64,000 nucleotides of DNA from Candidatus Planktophila lacus (GTDB lineage Bacteria; Actinomycetota; Actinomycetes; Nanopelagicales; Nanopelagicaceae): assembly GCF_002288325.1 (NCBI RefSeq), contig NZ_CP016780.1, forward strand, positions 992,001-1,056,000, written 5' to 3'. Each line of letters begins with the position of its first letter. The first letter of the stretch is position 1. This document shows positions 1 through 10,324 of this stretch, in pieces. The notes below the pieces were generated by a model that ran no database searches, was not told the DNA's origin, and saw only the letters and a list, made by a program, of their open reading frames with translations. The translations under genes were made by a program, and so were the position numbers.

Positions 1-458
1 TGGGCGACTTCTCGATAATTTAACTCAAGGCGACTTGGTTGGCGCATGAGTTCGGCGTTGCGATGTCGCGAAATTACTGCGATTACCTGATCACCGAGAA
101 TTACCGGAATTGTCTCTTCCTTAATGAAAATCTCTCCGAACTTTTCTGGTTGTGCATCGCGAATGATTTCGGCTTCCGATAGCGCCTGATCAATTCTGGG
201 ACGGGCACCCCATTCGATTTCATCGCCGATTACATCCTGGTTAAAAACGGTGGCAGCCGTTGTTGGGCGAATATGCGCAACCGCAACATATCCAGATGGC
301 CAAGTCTTAAAATCTTTGCGAAGGGGAACCCATAGAATCAAATCAGCAAATGAAAGGTCGGCTAGGAGTTGCCAGTCAGAGGTTAACTCGCGAATGCGCC
401 TAATCTGTTTAGCATCTAACGGGCTTCGATCCCGCAAAAACTCTTCTAATTTAGGCAT
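1..458 (-). CDS. pdtaS: PdtaS-like sensor histidine kinase, N-terminal part (runs off window start)
   Basis: About 152 N-terminal residues are present; the rest, including the expected histidine kinase region, lies outside the window. The ATG at 458 begins MPKLEEFLRDRSP, and the segment with DWQLLADLSFADLILWVP matches what I recall of the N-terminal GAF-like domain of actinobacterial PdtaS (M. tuberculosis Rv3220c), a cytosolic sensor kinase that phosphorylates the antiterminator PdtaR. Context agrees, since the same part of the mycobacterial chromosome carries secA1 and mtrAB. It lies 6 bases downstream of the small gene on the same strand. Family assignment is by remembered similarity; the kinase domain cannot be checked here. 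Confidence 0.75.
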   Translation of the reverse strand, partial: MPKLEEFLRDRSPLDAKQIRRIRELTSDWQLLADLSFADLILWVPLRKDFKTWPSGYVAVAHIRPTTAATVFNQDVIGDEIEWGARPRIDQALSEAEIIRDAQPEKFGEIFIKEETIPVILGDQVIAVISRHRNAELMRQPSRLELNYREVA

Positions 459-464
459 CGCAAA

Positions 465-857
465 CTACCCTTGTAACCATTCATGGAGCGCTGGTTTTAT
501 CTCCTGAGTTGCAAACCAAGTTAGCTCTTCACCATCTGGTGAAACCAAGAAAGCGCATTGCACGTTCTCCCACTTGGCGAGATCCTTTAAAATCACAAAA
601 TTTTCACCGTGCTCGGCAATTTCGGGATCGCTAACTTCCAACGCCAAGATAAAGCCAGCACTTGTTGGATTTGCGCGCATCTCTAGCGCTTCATCGGCTG
701 CGAGCATTGAAAGCAGGAATTCGCCTTCTTCTTCATCCATCTCGCTATTTGCTGTTAGAAACTTAATTGTTGGGGCATATAAAGGTCCGCACTCCATAGA
801 ATGTGATTCTAGGAATGCGGCGATTTCTTCAACCGTTACTGGAAGATACCCACGCAT
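465..857 (-). CDS. Small conserved actinobacterial protein, DUF6912-like
   Basis: This encodes 130 residues starting MRGYLPVTVEEIAAFLES, acidic, with no signal peptide or membrane segment. The opening pattern (MR.Y.P.T...I) and the length resemble the actinobacterial DUF6912 family as I remember it; no function is known to me. Visible features are an acidic EMDEEEGEF stretch and a central strand pattern (AGFILALEV, FVILKD). It is followed 6 bases later by the PdtaS-like gene, so the two may be cotranscribed. Confidence 0.6.
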   Translation of the reverse strand: MRGYLPVTVEEIAAFLESHSMECGPLYAPTIKFLTANSEMDEEEGEFLLSMLAADEALEMRANPTSAGFILALEVSDPEIAEHGENFVILKDLAKWENVQCAFLVSPDGEELTWFATQEIKPALHEWLQG

Positions 858-890
858 GGCGCTAAGGGTATAAGAGATTTAAGGCTGGCT

Positions 891-1985
891 TTACTTCCGA
901 GAAATTGCGCTTATCGCCTGCGCGATCTTGCCGATCTCTTTGCGCAGCGCTCCCCTTTCAGAAGCTTGCACCAGAGTTGTGCGTTCATCGATTGCTAACT
1001 GGCAAGATCGCGGGTCCCAAGGAAGATTCCACTGAACCGAAGATCTGAGCGGCGCCCGCTTTGAAGCGTTTATCTCTTGATCGCGCTTATTCGAAGAATT
1101 TGTCTTCACAAGATGAATCTCGGCAGATATGGAGATATTTGTAAGACTTTGAACAAATTCATCGCATCGTTTCTGCGCCAGAAAAGTTGAGTTGGTTGTA
1201 AAGAAAAGTTGATTTGCATTGCGAGCTGCCCAAATCTTTACCGCTGAACTCCAACGTCTATCGGATAGTTCTCGAGCGAGGAATGCCACTGAGCCAAGAT
1301 CAATAACTATCAGTTCGAACTTTTCTCCTGCAGCCATAACTTTTTCTTCAAAATCTGCGGTTGTCTCTTGGGTTAACTCCATTATTGATAAGTTCTCAGA
1401 AAAATCACGCCATCTTGCTTCGCTAGATAACTTACGTTGATCCAAGAGCGATGAGATAGCCGGTGCTTGAAAGCTGGCTTCAATCAGTAGAGTTTTAACG
1501 CCTAATAGAGCGCTTTCTTGCGCCAGATTTATAGCGATCGTTGTATTTGCAGTTCCATGCCCAATACCTCCAACAGCAACTACCTTGGCTCCGCACTTTG
1601 TATTTGCATGGATCATTGGCGCTCGAAAGCTAGAGGATCTGACATTTTCCAAGATGGCTAAGGTTAAGTTTTCCGGAGAAGTTGGCCTTGCAAAAACGTT
1701 GGAAAATCCTCGATCGTTTCCAGAATGATCGGCAAATCCAAAGAGTGAAGTACTAGGTGATTCCAACTTTTCTATCTCAGCTGAGCTAGCTCCGGGTAGG
1801 TCTGTTGAGAATAAAAGCAGAAGTTTTTTTCCTGAGTTAACAGATAACGCCCTTTGCAGTTCTGAAAAATCCATTACTCTGGCAACGACGTTCCATCCTT
1901 GGCTAAATAGCGCGCGTGAAACCTGTCCCTCAAATTCAGGATCTGCGATTGCAGTTATTACCGTTGGTACTTCTAAGAGATCCAT
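891..1985 (-). CDS. CpaE/TadZ/Ssd-like MinD-family protein with degenerate P-loop
   Basis: This is a 364-residue protein. Residues 1-130 look like a degenerate receiver-type domain (strand pattern PTVITAIAD, KKLLLLF). Residues 133-360 form a SIMIBI-class fold related to MinD and CpaE, with the P-loop position reading GGIGHGTANTT (139-149) and a later strand FELIVIDLGSVAF. The normal deviant Walker A lysines (KGGxGKT) are both missing, as in pseudo-ATPase members of the CpaE/TadZ/Ssd group, so ATP hydrolysis is doubtful. The next gene upstream, 3 bases away, encodes a SAF-domain protein, the usual partner of such proteins in Flp/Tad loci, yet no other pilus gene is visible. The role, whether localisation, septum site or pilus assembly, is unknown. 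Confidence 0.7.
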   Translation of the reverse strand: MDLLEVPTVITAIADPEFEGQVSRALFSQGWNVVARVMDFSELQRALSVNSGKKLLLLFSTDLPGASSAEIEKLESPSTSLFGFADHSGNDRGFSNVFARPTSPENLTLAILENVRSSSFRAPMIHANTKCGAKVVAVGGIGHGTANTTIAINLAQESALLGVKTLLIEASFQAPAISSLLDQRKLSSEARWRDFSENLSIMELTQETTADFEEKVMAAGEKFELIVIDLGSVAFLARELSDRRWSSAVKIWAARNANQLFFTTNSTFLAQKRCDEFVQSLTNISISAEIHLVKTNSSNKRDQEINASKRAPLRSSVQWNLPWDPRSCQLAIDERTTLVQASERGALRKEIGKIAQAISAISRK

Positions 1986-1988
1986 GGG

Positions 1989-2591
1989 CTACTCCAAGGC
2001 GCGAACAATTACCAGTCGCCCACTAACTGTCGCATCGAGCAAGTTGATGATCTGCGAATCGATAAGCGAAATTGTTAGCGCGATATCGGATGAGAAATTG
2101 GCAGATTTTCTATCAATCGACCGAATATAGGCGCCCTTTACAACTATTTCTGGCATGCCAATCTGAACGCCGCCCATAGAGGGCTCGGGGACCCAATAGA
2201 TATTGATCGCCTCGCCTATAGATATATCTATAGGTAAATCCGAACTGCGAACAGCAATTGGTACCTGCTGCGTGCGTTGACTTGGCGCGAGATCGCTAAC
2301 GTCATCTATAGAAATTAACTCGCCGGCGCTCTGTGCTCTCGTGATAAAACTGCCAATCAGAGTTGTGCGACTTGAAAAGTACCTAGAAGAGCTCTCCCCT
2401 AGTGCAACCTTGACCTGTTCAATTTGGTCACCAGATATTTCAACTCCCGGGGCCAGTGCGTTCTTTGCCACCCAGTAACTATCGGTTCTATTTCCTAAAG
2501 CGGTCAGCGATAGCGCGGAGATTAGCGCTGCGGCAAATAATGAGACTGCAACGATAAATCTAGTTTGGGCTGCCTTCTTCTGTGTATTCAT
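1989..2591 (-). CDS. SAF-domain (CpaB/RcpC-like) membrane-anchored protein
   Basis: This encodes 200 residues. An N-terminal transmembrane segment (about residues 12-32, FIVAVSLFAAALISALSLTA) is followed by a SAF domain (about 40-110). The SAF domain has the typical pattern of KNALAPGVEISGDQI and then a second half with AGELISIDDVSD. The C-terminal half (110-200) is beta-rich. SAF domains occur in CpaB/RcpC of Flp pili and in antifreeze-like sugar enzymes; in actinobacteria, single-TM SAF proteins like this are common and uncharacterised. It is 3 bases from the CpaE-like gene, so the two are probably one operon. The start is an ATG giving MNTQKKAAQTRF. Confidence 0.75.
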   Translation of the reverse strand: MNTQKKAAQTRFIVAVSLFAAALISALSLTALGNRTDSYWVAKNALAPGVEISGDQIEQVKVALGESSSRYFSSRTTLIGSFITRAQSAGELISIDDVSDLAPSQRTQQVPIAVRSSDLPIDISIGEAINIYWVPEPSMGGVQIGMPEIVVKGAYIRSIDRKSANFSSDIALTISLIDSQIINLLDATVSGRLVIVRALE

Positions 2592-2714
2592 AGTGGGGTA
2601 CTAAATGCCATCAGCGCACTTCATCGGCTTGCTTCTCCACAGTAATACTTTCGGATGAGAAGAAGCAGCACTTTAAATTGATGAGTGTTTCTGCATTGCG
2701 AGCGACCCTGCGCC

Positions 2715-3254
2715 ATGACTACTCAAAGAGAATATACAGAAGTTAAAAGGGAGCTACGCCTGGTTTCTAGTTGCGAGGATCCAGCGCTATGGACCCATCC
2801 GCAGCTAGATCTTTACTCACTTTCCGAGATTGCCAATAAAAAGAAATTTGAGCCGCTTCCCCAGCAAAGTGCGAAACTTTACTTAATCCCATCCAACTTC
2901 GGTGAAGAGTATGAACCAGGGTTTGAACCTGTACCCACATCGGCAAGTGAATTGCCTGAGTTACATACTTGGACGATGAAATTTGCTGTAAGCGTTGTAG
3001 AAATTTGGGCCGGTCGCCGCCAGCCAGCACAATTGATATCACGCTGCCATCGCCATATCTATATGCAATTGCTAAAGCAGGTGGGAAGTCAGAAAGAGAT
3101 TGGAAGAATTCGAACCATCCATCAGAGCCAACCCCTAGATGGTATTTGTGAATCAACGATTACCGTTAGATACGGTGATCGACTGCGCGCGATGGTAATC
3201 CGATTTGAAGGCGTTGATAAGCGTTGGTTATGTACGGAACTGCGTCTGCTTTAA
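2715..3254 (+). CDS. Rv3235-family protein
   Basis: This encodes 179 residues from the ATG at 2715 ([14 protein letters not shown]). An in-frame GTG at 2685 would add ten residues. The conserved C-terminal half (about 85-179) has [22 protein letters not shown], then [10 protein letters not shown] and a terminal strand block ending [10 protein letters not shown], the signature I recall for the actinobacterial Rv3235 family encoded beside secA. The function is unknown. The N-terminal half is variable. It converges on secA, and the two stop codons overlap by 4 bases. Confidence 0.7.
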   Translation: MTTQREYTEVKRELRLVSSCEDPALWTHPQLDLYSLSEIANKKKFEPLPQQSAKLYLIPSNFGEEYEPGFEPVPTSASELPELHTWTMKFAVSVVEIWAGRRQPAQLISRCHRHIYMQLLKQVGSQKEIGRIRTIHQSQPLDGICESTITVRYGDRLRAMVIRFEGVDKRWLCTELRLL

Positions 3255-5923
3255 GCGGCACCGTGGCAACGTTTGAATTTCTTACCTGAACCACACGGAC
3301 ATTGTGCGTTACGGGAAATTTCACCCTTTGTGGAAACACCAGATTCATCGGCTGCTGTGTATTGGAGCGCAGATAAATCAGAAGGTTTCTCAGTGATGCC
3401 TGCCGCAACAACTTCGGAGCCATCGCCTTGGACAGAAACTTCAACGTTGAAGACCAAACTTGCAAGCTCCTCTTTGATTCCATCCATCATCGCTGAGAAG
3501 AGTTCATAACCTTCGCGCTGGTATTCAACTAGAGGATCGCGTTGCGCCATTGCGCGCAGACCAATTCCCTCTTGGAGGTAATCCATCTCGTAAAGATGTT
3601 CACGCCACTTACGATCTAGAACTGAAAGCAATACCTTGCGCTCTAATTCACGCATCACACCTGCACCGAGTTCGAGCTGGCGTTTTTCATAAGCCGCTGT
3701 TGCATCTTCCAGGATTTGATCAGCTAAGTAATCGACATCTAACGCTGCGCGTGAGCCAATTTTGGCAATAAGTTCGTCGGCGGTAAAACCAATTGGATAT
3801 ACAAGCTTTAGCGCTTGCCATAGTCGATCAAGATCCCAATCTTCGCCGTAGCCCTCAGCGGTTTCGGCATTTACATAAGCAATTAGCGTATCTGCCAAGA
3901 AAGTTTGTACCTGCGTAGAAATATCTTCGCCTTCAAGTACTAGGCGTCGCTCACCATAAATTACTTCACGTTGGCGATTCATTACATCGTCATATTTCAA
4001 AACGTTTTTACGGATCTCGAAGTTCTGTGCTTCAACCTGAGTTTGAGCTGAGCGAATGGCATTGCTCACCATCTTTGACTCGATTGGTTCGTTATCTGGA
4101 AGACCTGCTGCAGATAAGAATCGCTCAACTAACGCCGAATTAAAGCGGCGCATTAACTCATCTTGCAGTGAAAGATAGAAGCGAGATTCACCTGGATCGC
4201 CTTGACGTCCAGAACGTCCGCGTAACTGGTTATCAATACGACGAGATTCATGGCGTTCGGTGCCAAGAACATAGAGGCCGCCAAGGGCAACAACTGCCTC
4301 ATGATCTTTGGCAACTGCGGCTTTCTGTTTAGCAATTTCTTCTGGCCATGCCGCTTCATATTCAACTGGGTTATCAACAGGTGAAAGTCCGCGTCGTTGA
4401 AGTTCGAAGTCAGCCATGAATTCAGGGTTTCCACCGAGCATGATGTCCGTACCGCGACCTGCCATATTGGTTGCAACTGTAACTGCGCCGCTTACTCCAG
4501 CACGAGCGATGATTGAAGCTTCGCGTTCGTGATGCTTAGCATTTAGAACTTCGTGAGGAACTCCTGATTTCTTAAGAAGGGCTGAAAGCTCCTCAGATTT
4601 TTCAACTGAAACTGTTCCGACGAGAACAGGTTGGCCTTTACGATGACGCTCGACGATGTCTTGGGTAACCGCCGTAAATTTTCCGAGTTCAGTCTTATAG
4701 ACCAGATCCGCCTGATCCATGCGCTGCATTGGGCGGTTGGTAGGAATTGGGACGACGCCAAGTTTGTAGATCTGTTGAAATTCAGAGGCTTCAGTCATCG
4801 CCGTACCGGTCATACCTGAAATGGTTTCGTATAGGCGGAAATAGTTCTGAAGTGTGATCGTAGCCAAAGTCTGGTTCTCATCTTTAATTTCGATGCGCTC
4901 TTTAGCTTCAAGCGCCTGATGTAAACCTTCGCTGTAGCGACGGCCCGACAACATACGGCCTGTATGCTCGTCAACGATTAAGAGCTCGCCGTTCATGACA
5001 ACATAGTCTTTATCGCGCTTGAAAAGTTCCTTGGCGCGGACTGAGTTATTTAGATAACCAATTAACGTTGTATTTGCCGCCTCGTAGAGGTTTTCAATCT
5101 TAAGCAGTTCTTCAACCTTGGTCACACCATCTTCAAGAATTCCGATGGTCTTTTTCTTCTCGTCTACTTCGTAGTGAGTATTGCGCTGCAGTTTGTCGGC
5201 AATATTTGCAAACTCTACATACCATTTAGTTGCTTTATCCGCGGGTCCGCTGATGATCAAAGGCGTACGAGCTTCATCGATAAGAATTGAGTCAACTTCA
5301 TCGACTACTGCAAAGAAATGATCTCGCTGAACACAATCATCGAGTGTCCATGCCATGTTATCGCGCAGGTAATCGAAACCAAATTCATTATTTGTACCGT
5401 AGGTAATATCTGAGTTGTACGCGATGCGACGCTCAGAAGGAGTCATGCTATTTACAATTACTCCGACGGTAAGTCCTAGGAAGCGATGGATACGACCCAT
5501 CCATTCGCTATCGCGCTCAGCAAGATAATCGTTAACGGTAACAACGTGAACGCCTCGACCGGCAAGTGCATTTAAATATGAGGGAAGGGTTGCAACGAGA
5601 GTCTTACCTTCACCTGTTCGCATTTCAGCAATATTTCCGCGATGCAGTGCGGCGCCACCCATTATCTGTACGTCATAGTGGCGCTGACCAAGTGTGCGCT
5701 TTGCCGCTTCTCTAACTACAGCGAAAGCTTCAGGAAGTAAATCATCGAGAGTTGATCCAGCGGCAAAACGAGATTTAAATTCATCGGTCTTGGCGCGAAG
5801 CGCTTCATCGGAAAGGGATGAGATCGCAGGCTCAAAGGCGTTTACTTGATCGACAACCTTGCTTAACTCGCGAAGAATCTTTCCTTCGCCAGCCCGCATG
5901 ATTCGGTCAATAATCTTTGCCAT
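3251..5923 (-). CDS. secA: Preprotein translocase ATPase SecA
   Basis: This 890-residue motor drives proteins through SecYEG. Visible are nucleotide-binding fold 1 with Walker [10 protein letters not shown] (about residue 101) and Walker [14 protein letters not shown], the preprotein cross-linking domain, nucleotide-binding fold 2 ([22 protein letters not shown]), the helical scaffold, and a C-terminal zinc-binding tail [13 protein letters not shown] that contacts SecB or phospholipid. Length and motifs are those of the housekeeping SecA1. A good ribosome site (GGAAAGGG, about 6 bases before the ATG) precedes the start, and secA has its own 60-base upstream gap after comF. In mycobacteria hpf lies between comF and secA; it is absent here. 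Confidence 0.98.
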   Translation of the reverse strand: MAKIIDRIMRAGEGKILRELSKVVDQVNAFEPAISSLSDEALRAKTDEFKSRFAAGSTLDDLLPEAFAVVREAAKRTLGQRHYDVQIMGGAALHRGNIAEMRTGEGKTLVATLPSYLNALAGRGVHVVTVNDYLAERDSEWMGRIHRFLGLTVGVIVNSMTPSERRIAYNSDITYGTNNEFGFDYLRDNMAWTLDDCVQRDHFFAVVDEVDSILIDEARTPLIISGPADKATKWYVEFANIADKLQRNTHYEVDEKKKTIGILEDGVTKVEELLKIENLYEAANTTLIGYLNNSVRAKELFKRDKDYVVMNGELLIVDEHTGRMLSGRRYSEGLHQALEAKERIEIKDENQTLATITLQNYFRLYETISGMTGTAMTEASEFQQIYKLGVVPIPTNRPMQRMDQADLVYKTELGKFTAVTQDIVERHRKGQPVLVGTVSVEKSEELSALLKKSGVPHEVLNAKHHEREASIIARAGVSGAVTVATNMAGRGTDIMLGGNPEFMADFELQRRGLSPVDNPVEYEAAWPEEIAKQKAAVAKDHEAVVALGGLYVLGTERHESRRIDNQLRGRSGRQGDPGESRFYLSLQDELMRRFNSALVERFLSAAGLPDNEPIESKMVSNAIRSAQTQVEAQNFEIRKNVLKYDDVMNRQREVIYGERRLVLEGEDISTQVQTFLADTLIAYVNAETAEGYGEDWDLDRLWQALKLVYPIGFTADELIAKIGSRAALDVDYLADQILEDATAAYEKRQLELGAGVMRELERKVLLSVLDRKWREHLYEMDYLQEGIGLRAMAQRDPLVEYQREGYELFSAMMDGIKEELASLVFNVEVSVQGDGSEVVAAGITEKPSDLSALQYTAADESGVSTKGEISRNAQCPCGSGKKFKRCHGAA

Positions 5924-5986
5924 TTACGACCCTTTCCAAACCAATTCCTACCCATTTGGTATCCAGTTACTACAAATCTAGACCCC

Positions 5987-6646
5987 TTATCGTAGGGGTT
6001 TAGCCGTACAACTTGTTACCGCGCCAAGCACGGTAAAACCTGCAGTACGCAAGGCCCGGATCGCCTCGGCCAGGGTGGCCCCAGTGGTGATCAGATCATC
6101 AATAACAATAATCTTAGGTCCAGTATTCCCTGCGGAAAATTCAGTGGTGAAATCAGGTGATATTGAAAGCGCCCCAGAAATATTCTCTGATCTATCCATG
6201 AGATTTAACTGAGATTGATCTCTTACTTTACGAATATGTGTCAATGGCGATTGGTGAGATAGCCCTACTTCAATTGCTACCTGCGTTGTAATCTCTTGCA
6301 AGAAATTTCTGCCTCGTTTTCGATTAGCCGATTTTCTCGAAGGTATAGGTACAAGAGTTGCGGGGCCGTGACGGTTTACAAATAGTTTAAGTGAGTGAAC
6401 TATTCCATTAACAATTAGTTGATCTGCTGCCTTAATTTGCGACTCCTTTGCGCTTAACAAGACGCGTGAAGCGATCGGAGAATATTGGATAGCAGAAAAT
6501 ACTGGGAAGCTTTCGCCACGACAATTTATCACTCGTTGATAAAAATGCGGATGCCACTGTTTGCGACATTCAGAGCAGATCGAAATTCCTAGCCTGGAAC
6601 AACCGATGCAACGGGAAGGAAAAATAATTTCGGTGAGGTTAAACAC
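5987..6646 (-). CDS. comF: ComF-family phosphoribosyltransferase-like protein
   Basis: The frame is open from an ATG at 6754, but that start would overlap the last 68 bases of mtrB and add a non-conserved leader. The GTG at 6646 puts the zinc-finger cysteines (CIGC, then CSEC) near the N-terminus as in normal ComF proteins, giving 219 residues. The PRPP-binding motif VIDDLITTGATLAEA lies near the C-terminus. ComF proteins take part in DNA uptake in competent bacteria; in actinobacteria the role is not established. It follows mtrB directly; lpqB, which usually lies between them, is absent. A weak CCCC/GGGG inverted repeat covers the stop codon. Confidence 0.85.
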   Translation of the reverse strand: MFNLTEIIFPSRCIGCSRLGISICSECRKQWHPHFYQRVINCRGESFPVFSAIQYSPIASRVLLSAKESQIKAADQLIVNGIVHSLKLFVNRHGPATLVPIPSRKSANRKRGRNFLQEITTQVAIEVGLSHQSPLTHIRKVRDQSQLNLMDRSENISGALSISPDFTTEFSAGNTGPKIIVIDDLITTGATLAEAIRALRTAGFTVLGAVTSCTAKPLR

Positions 6647-6686
6647 CGCCGGAGTATTGCTTGGAAAATATCCACCCGAATTGAAA

Positions 6687-8261
6687 TTAAATTGGCTGAG
6701 GATAATCTTTCGGTTGCGGACGTATTGGTCTACCGGAAATCTGAGATCCGGCAATTAGCGGAAGTGTAAGAACGAAGTGCGCTCCATGACCGAGCGCTCC
6801 CCAGGCATCGAGTTCGCCGTTGTGTAACCGTGCATCTTCAAGTGCAATTGAAAGACCAAGTCCTGTGCCACCGCGTACGCGCGCTCGAGATGGATCAGCA
6901 CGCCAGAAGCGATCGAAGACTCGCGAGAGCGATGCAGGGTCCATTCCGGGACCAAAATCTCTTACTCCAACTCCAACTTCACTGTAGGTTGCAACAACAG
7001 AAACGTGAATTGGTTTCTCATCTGAGTGATCAAGAGCATTAGACAGTAAGTTGCGCATTATTCGCTCAACGCGTCGAATATCGGCCTTCACCATTACCTG
7101 CTCGGTTTCATGGTCAATTTCCACAGAAATAGTGTGGTCGTGGGCGTTAGCTCGAACATCTTCAATACATCTTTCGATCAGCCTTACCAAGTCGAAATCA
7201 ACTGGTTCAAGAACCGCTACTTCTGCATCAAATCGGCTTACTTCTAATAAGTCTTCAAGTAACTTCTCAAAGCGATCAAGTTGGGCAACCAAAAGTTCAG
7301 AGCTCCGCGCAATATTTGGATCAAAACTTGCTTTCGCGCTGTAGATAACTTCTGATGCCATTCGAAGAGTGGTTAGTGGGGTGCGTAGTTCGTGCGAAAC
7401 ATCTGAAACAAATCTCTGCTGTACGCGAGATAGGTTTTCTAAACGCGTGATCTGTGATTCCAGTGAAAGAGCCATCTCATTAAATGCCGTGCCTAGTGTG
7501 GCAATTTCATCTGAGCTTTCCACCTTCATGCGCTGTGAAAAATCGCCTTCCGTAAACTGTTGGGCAATGCGGGCAGCTTCTCTAACAGGCCGAACAACTT
7601 GCCTTACTACCAACCAAGTGATTAAGCCGATCAGGAATAGCAGTGCCAGGCCGGTAAACAGCAGGGAACTTTTGATTAGTGAAAGGGTTGTATTTTGATT
7701 GGTTAGTGAGTAAACCAAGTACATCTCGTAGTTACCGGAGTCAGGAATCGCAATTCGTCGACCTGCGATCAAGACATTGGCATCTGCGCGGTTTTTATAT
7801 TTTACTGTTGCGTACTTGTATTCGACTATGTCACTGGCACGAACGCGTTGTCTGAGCTCGGTGGGAAACGATGAGATATCTAACTCATCTGTTGCAGTGC
7901 TGTAATCGGGCGCTATTTCATTACCTAATGGGTCTGCGCTCTGACCGAAGCGACTGAGAAAGATTGATTTTCGATCTTGGTTAAGGCTTACTTCGGTCGA
8001 AGAAATAATTATCTCTTGAACTGTCTCGGTGATGATCTTGGTATTTGCGCCCTTTACCAAGAGAAATTCATATTGCGCATTGAAGAAGGATGAGCGAGCT
8101 TCGGCAAGTGAGGTCTCTAAATTAACCTGCTTAACGCCATCAGATAGCTGAGAATAAAGGGCTGAACCGGTAAGCCACACGACACCGAGCGATAGAAGAA
8201 CCGTCGAGAAAATTACCTTAGACGCAAGGGAATTTCGAAAGGCAAATAAATTTCGGTTCAT
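6687..8261 (-). CDS. mtrB: Sensor histidine kinase MtrB
   Basis: This membrane kinase is the partner of MtrA and controls cell division and wall metabolism in actinobacteria. The ATG at 8261 (MNRNLFAFRNSL) starts one base after the mtrA stop codon and gives 524 residues; an earlier in-frame ATG at 8297 lies inside mtrA. Order of parts: TM1 (about 16-38), extracytoplasmic sensor (about 40-195), TM2 (about 200-220), HAMP, HisKA with phospho-acceptor H290 in VSDVSHELRTPLTTL, and HATPase with DFGPGMD and GGTGLGLSI. The usual third gene, lipoprotein lpqB, which modulates MtrB in other actinobacteria, is missing. Confidence 0.95.
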   Translation of the reverse strand: MNRNLFAFRNSLASKVIFSTVLLSLGVVWLTGSALYSQLSDGVKQVNLETSLAEARSSFFNAQYEFLLVKGANTKIITETVQEIIISSTEVSLNQDRKSIFLSRFGQSADPLGNEIAPDYSTATDELDISSFPTELRQRVRASDIVEYKYATVKYKNRADANVLIAGRRIAIPDSGNYEMYLVYSLTNQNTTLSLIKSSLLFTGLALLFLIGLITWLVVRQVVRPVREAARIAQQFTEGDFSQRMKVESSDEIATLGTAFNEMALSLESQITRLENLSRVQQRFVSDVSHELRTPLTTLRMASEVIYSAKASFDPNIARSSELLVAQLDRFEKLLEDLLEVSRFDAEVAVLEPVDFDLVRLIERCIEDVRANAHDHTISVEIDHETEQVMVKADIRRVERIMRNLLSNALDHSDEKPIHVSVVATYSEVGVGVRDFGPGMDPASLSRVFDRFWRADPSRARVRGGTGLGLSIALEDARLHNGELDAWGALGHGAHFVLTLPLIAGSQISGRPIRPQPKDYPQPI

Positions 8262-8262
8262 A

Positions 8263-8948
8263 CTAGGAACCGCCCAAGACTCCTGCTTTATATCCAACTC
8301 CGCGCACAGTCATGATGATGTGTGGGTGCTCTGGATCATGCTCAACCTTGGAACGCAGGCGCTGCACATGGACATTTACAAGACGAGTATCCGTTGAGTG
8401 GCGATAGCCCCAAACCTCACCCAACAGCGCATCGCGTGTAAAGACGCGACCCGGCTCTTTAGCTAAGGCAACTAATAGATCGAATTCCAAACGAGTTAGC
8501 GCAATCTTTTTTCCGGCTCTGCTTACTTCATGGGCTGTAACATCAATTGAAAGATCACCGATTACGAGTAGCCCAGAGATGTCTGCATTTGTGCGACGCA
8601 AGCGCGTGCGAATACGAGCGATTAATTCGGAAGGGTGGCGAAATGGCTTAACCATGTAATCATCTGCACCGGCTTCAAGCCCGCGCACAACATCATGAGA
8701 GTCACCTTTTGCACTCAACATCACAATCGGCACCATAGATTCGGCGCGGATCAACTTACAAACTTCTATTCCATCTAAACCGGGAAGCATTACATCTAGC
8801 AGTACGAGATCTGGAGGATTATTTCTAAATACCTCCAGAACCTCGTCACCACGACTTACGAGATCGACATCGATGCCGGCACCGGTTAATACGATGCCGA
8901 GCATCTCTGCCAGGTCTTGGTCGTCATCGACGACCATAACCAAAGTCA

Positions 8949-8949
<1 letters not shown>
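8263..8949 (-). CDS. mtrA: Response regulator MtrA (OmpR family)
   Basis: This encodes 228 residues. The receiver domain (1-115) has the acidic pair in MVVDDDQDL, phospho-acceptor D52 in LLDVMLPG and the conserved lysine in MVKPF. The winged-helix domain (130-225) has RLEFDLLVALA and the recognition-helix region TRLVNVHVQRLRSKV. MtrA is an essential regulator of division and cell-wall genes in many actinobacteria. The start overlaps the ahcY stop codon, and mtrB follows after one base, giving the ahcY-mtrA-mtrB order seen in mycobacteria minus tmk. Confidence 0.97.
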
Positions 8950-10304
<1,355 letters not shown>

Positions 10305-10324
10305 CTATAGGCATAGCGTACTAG

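Noticed and set aside
250-507. Open frame of 85 codons on the plus strand near the window start
   Set aside because: It lies antisense to the PdtaS-like frame, which has clear family similarity; the plus-strand translation shows no recognisable pattern.
5981-6000. Inverted repeat ACCCC/GGGGT over the comF stop codon as a terminator
   Set aside because: The stem is only 4-5 bp with an 8-base loop and no T-run follows on the transcribed strand.
6647-6754. Longer comF start at the ATG at 6754
   Set aside because: The extra 36 residues are not ComF-like and mostly overlap the 3' end of mrtB-type coding sequence (mtrB), so the GTG at 6646 is preferred, though not proven.
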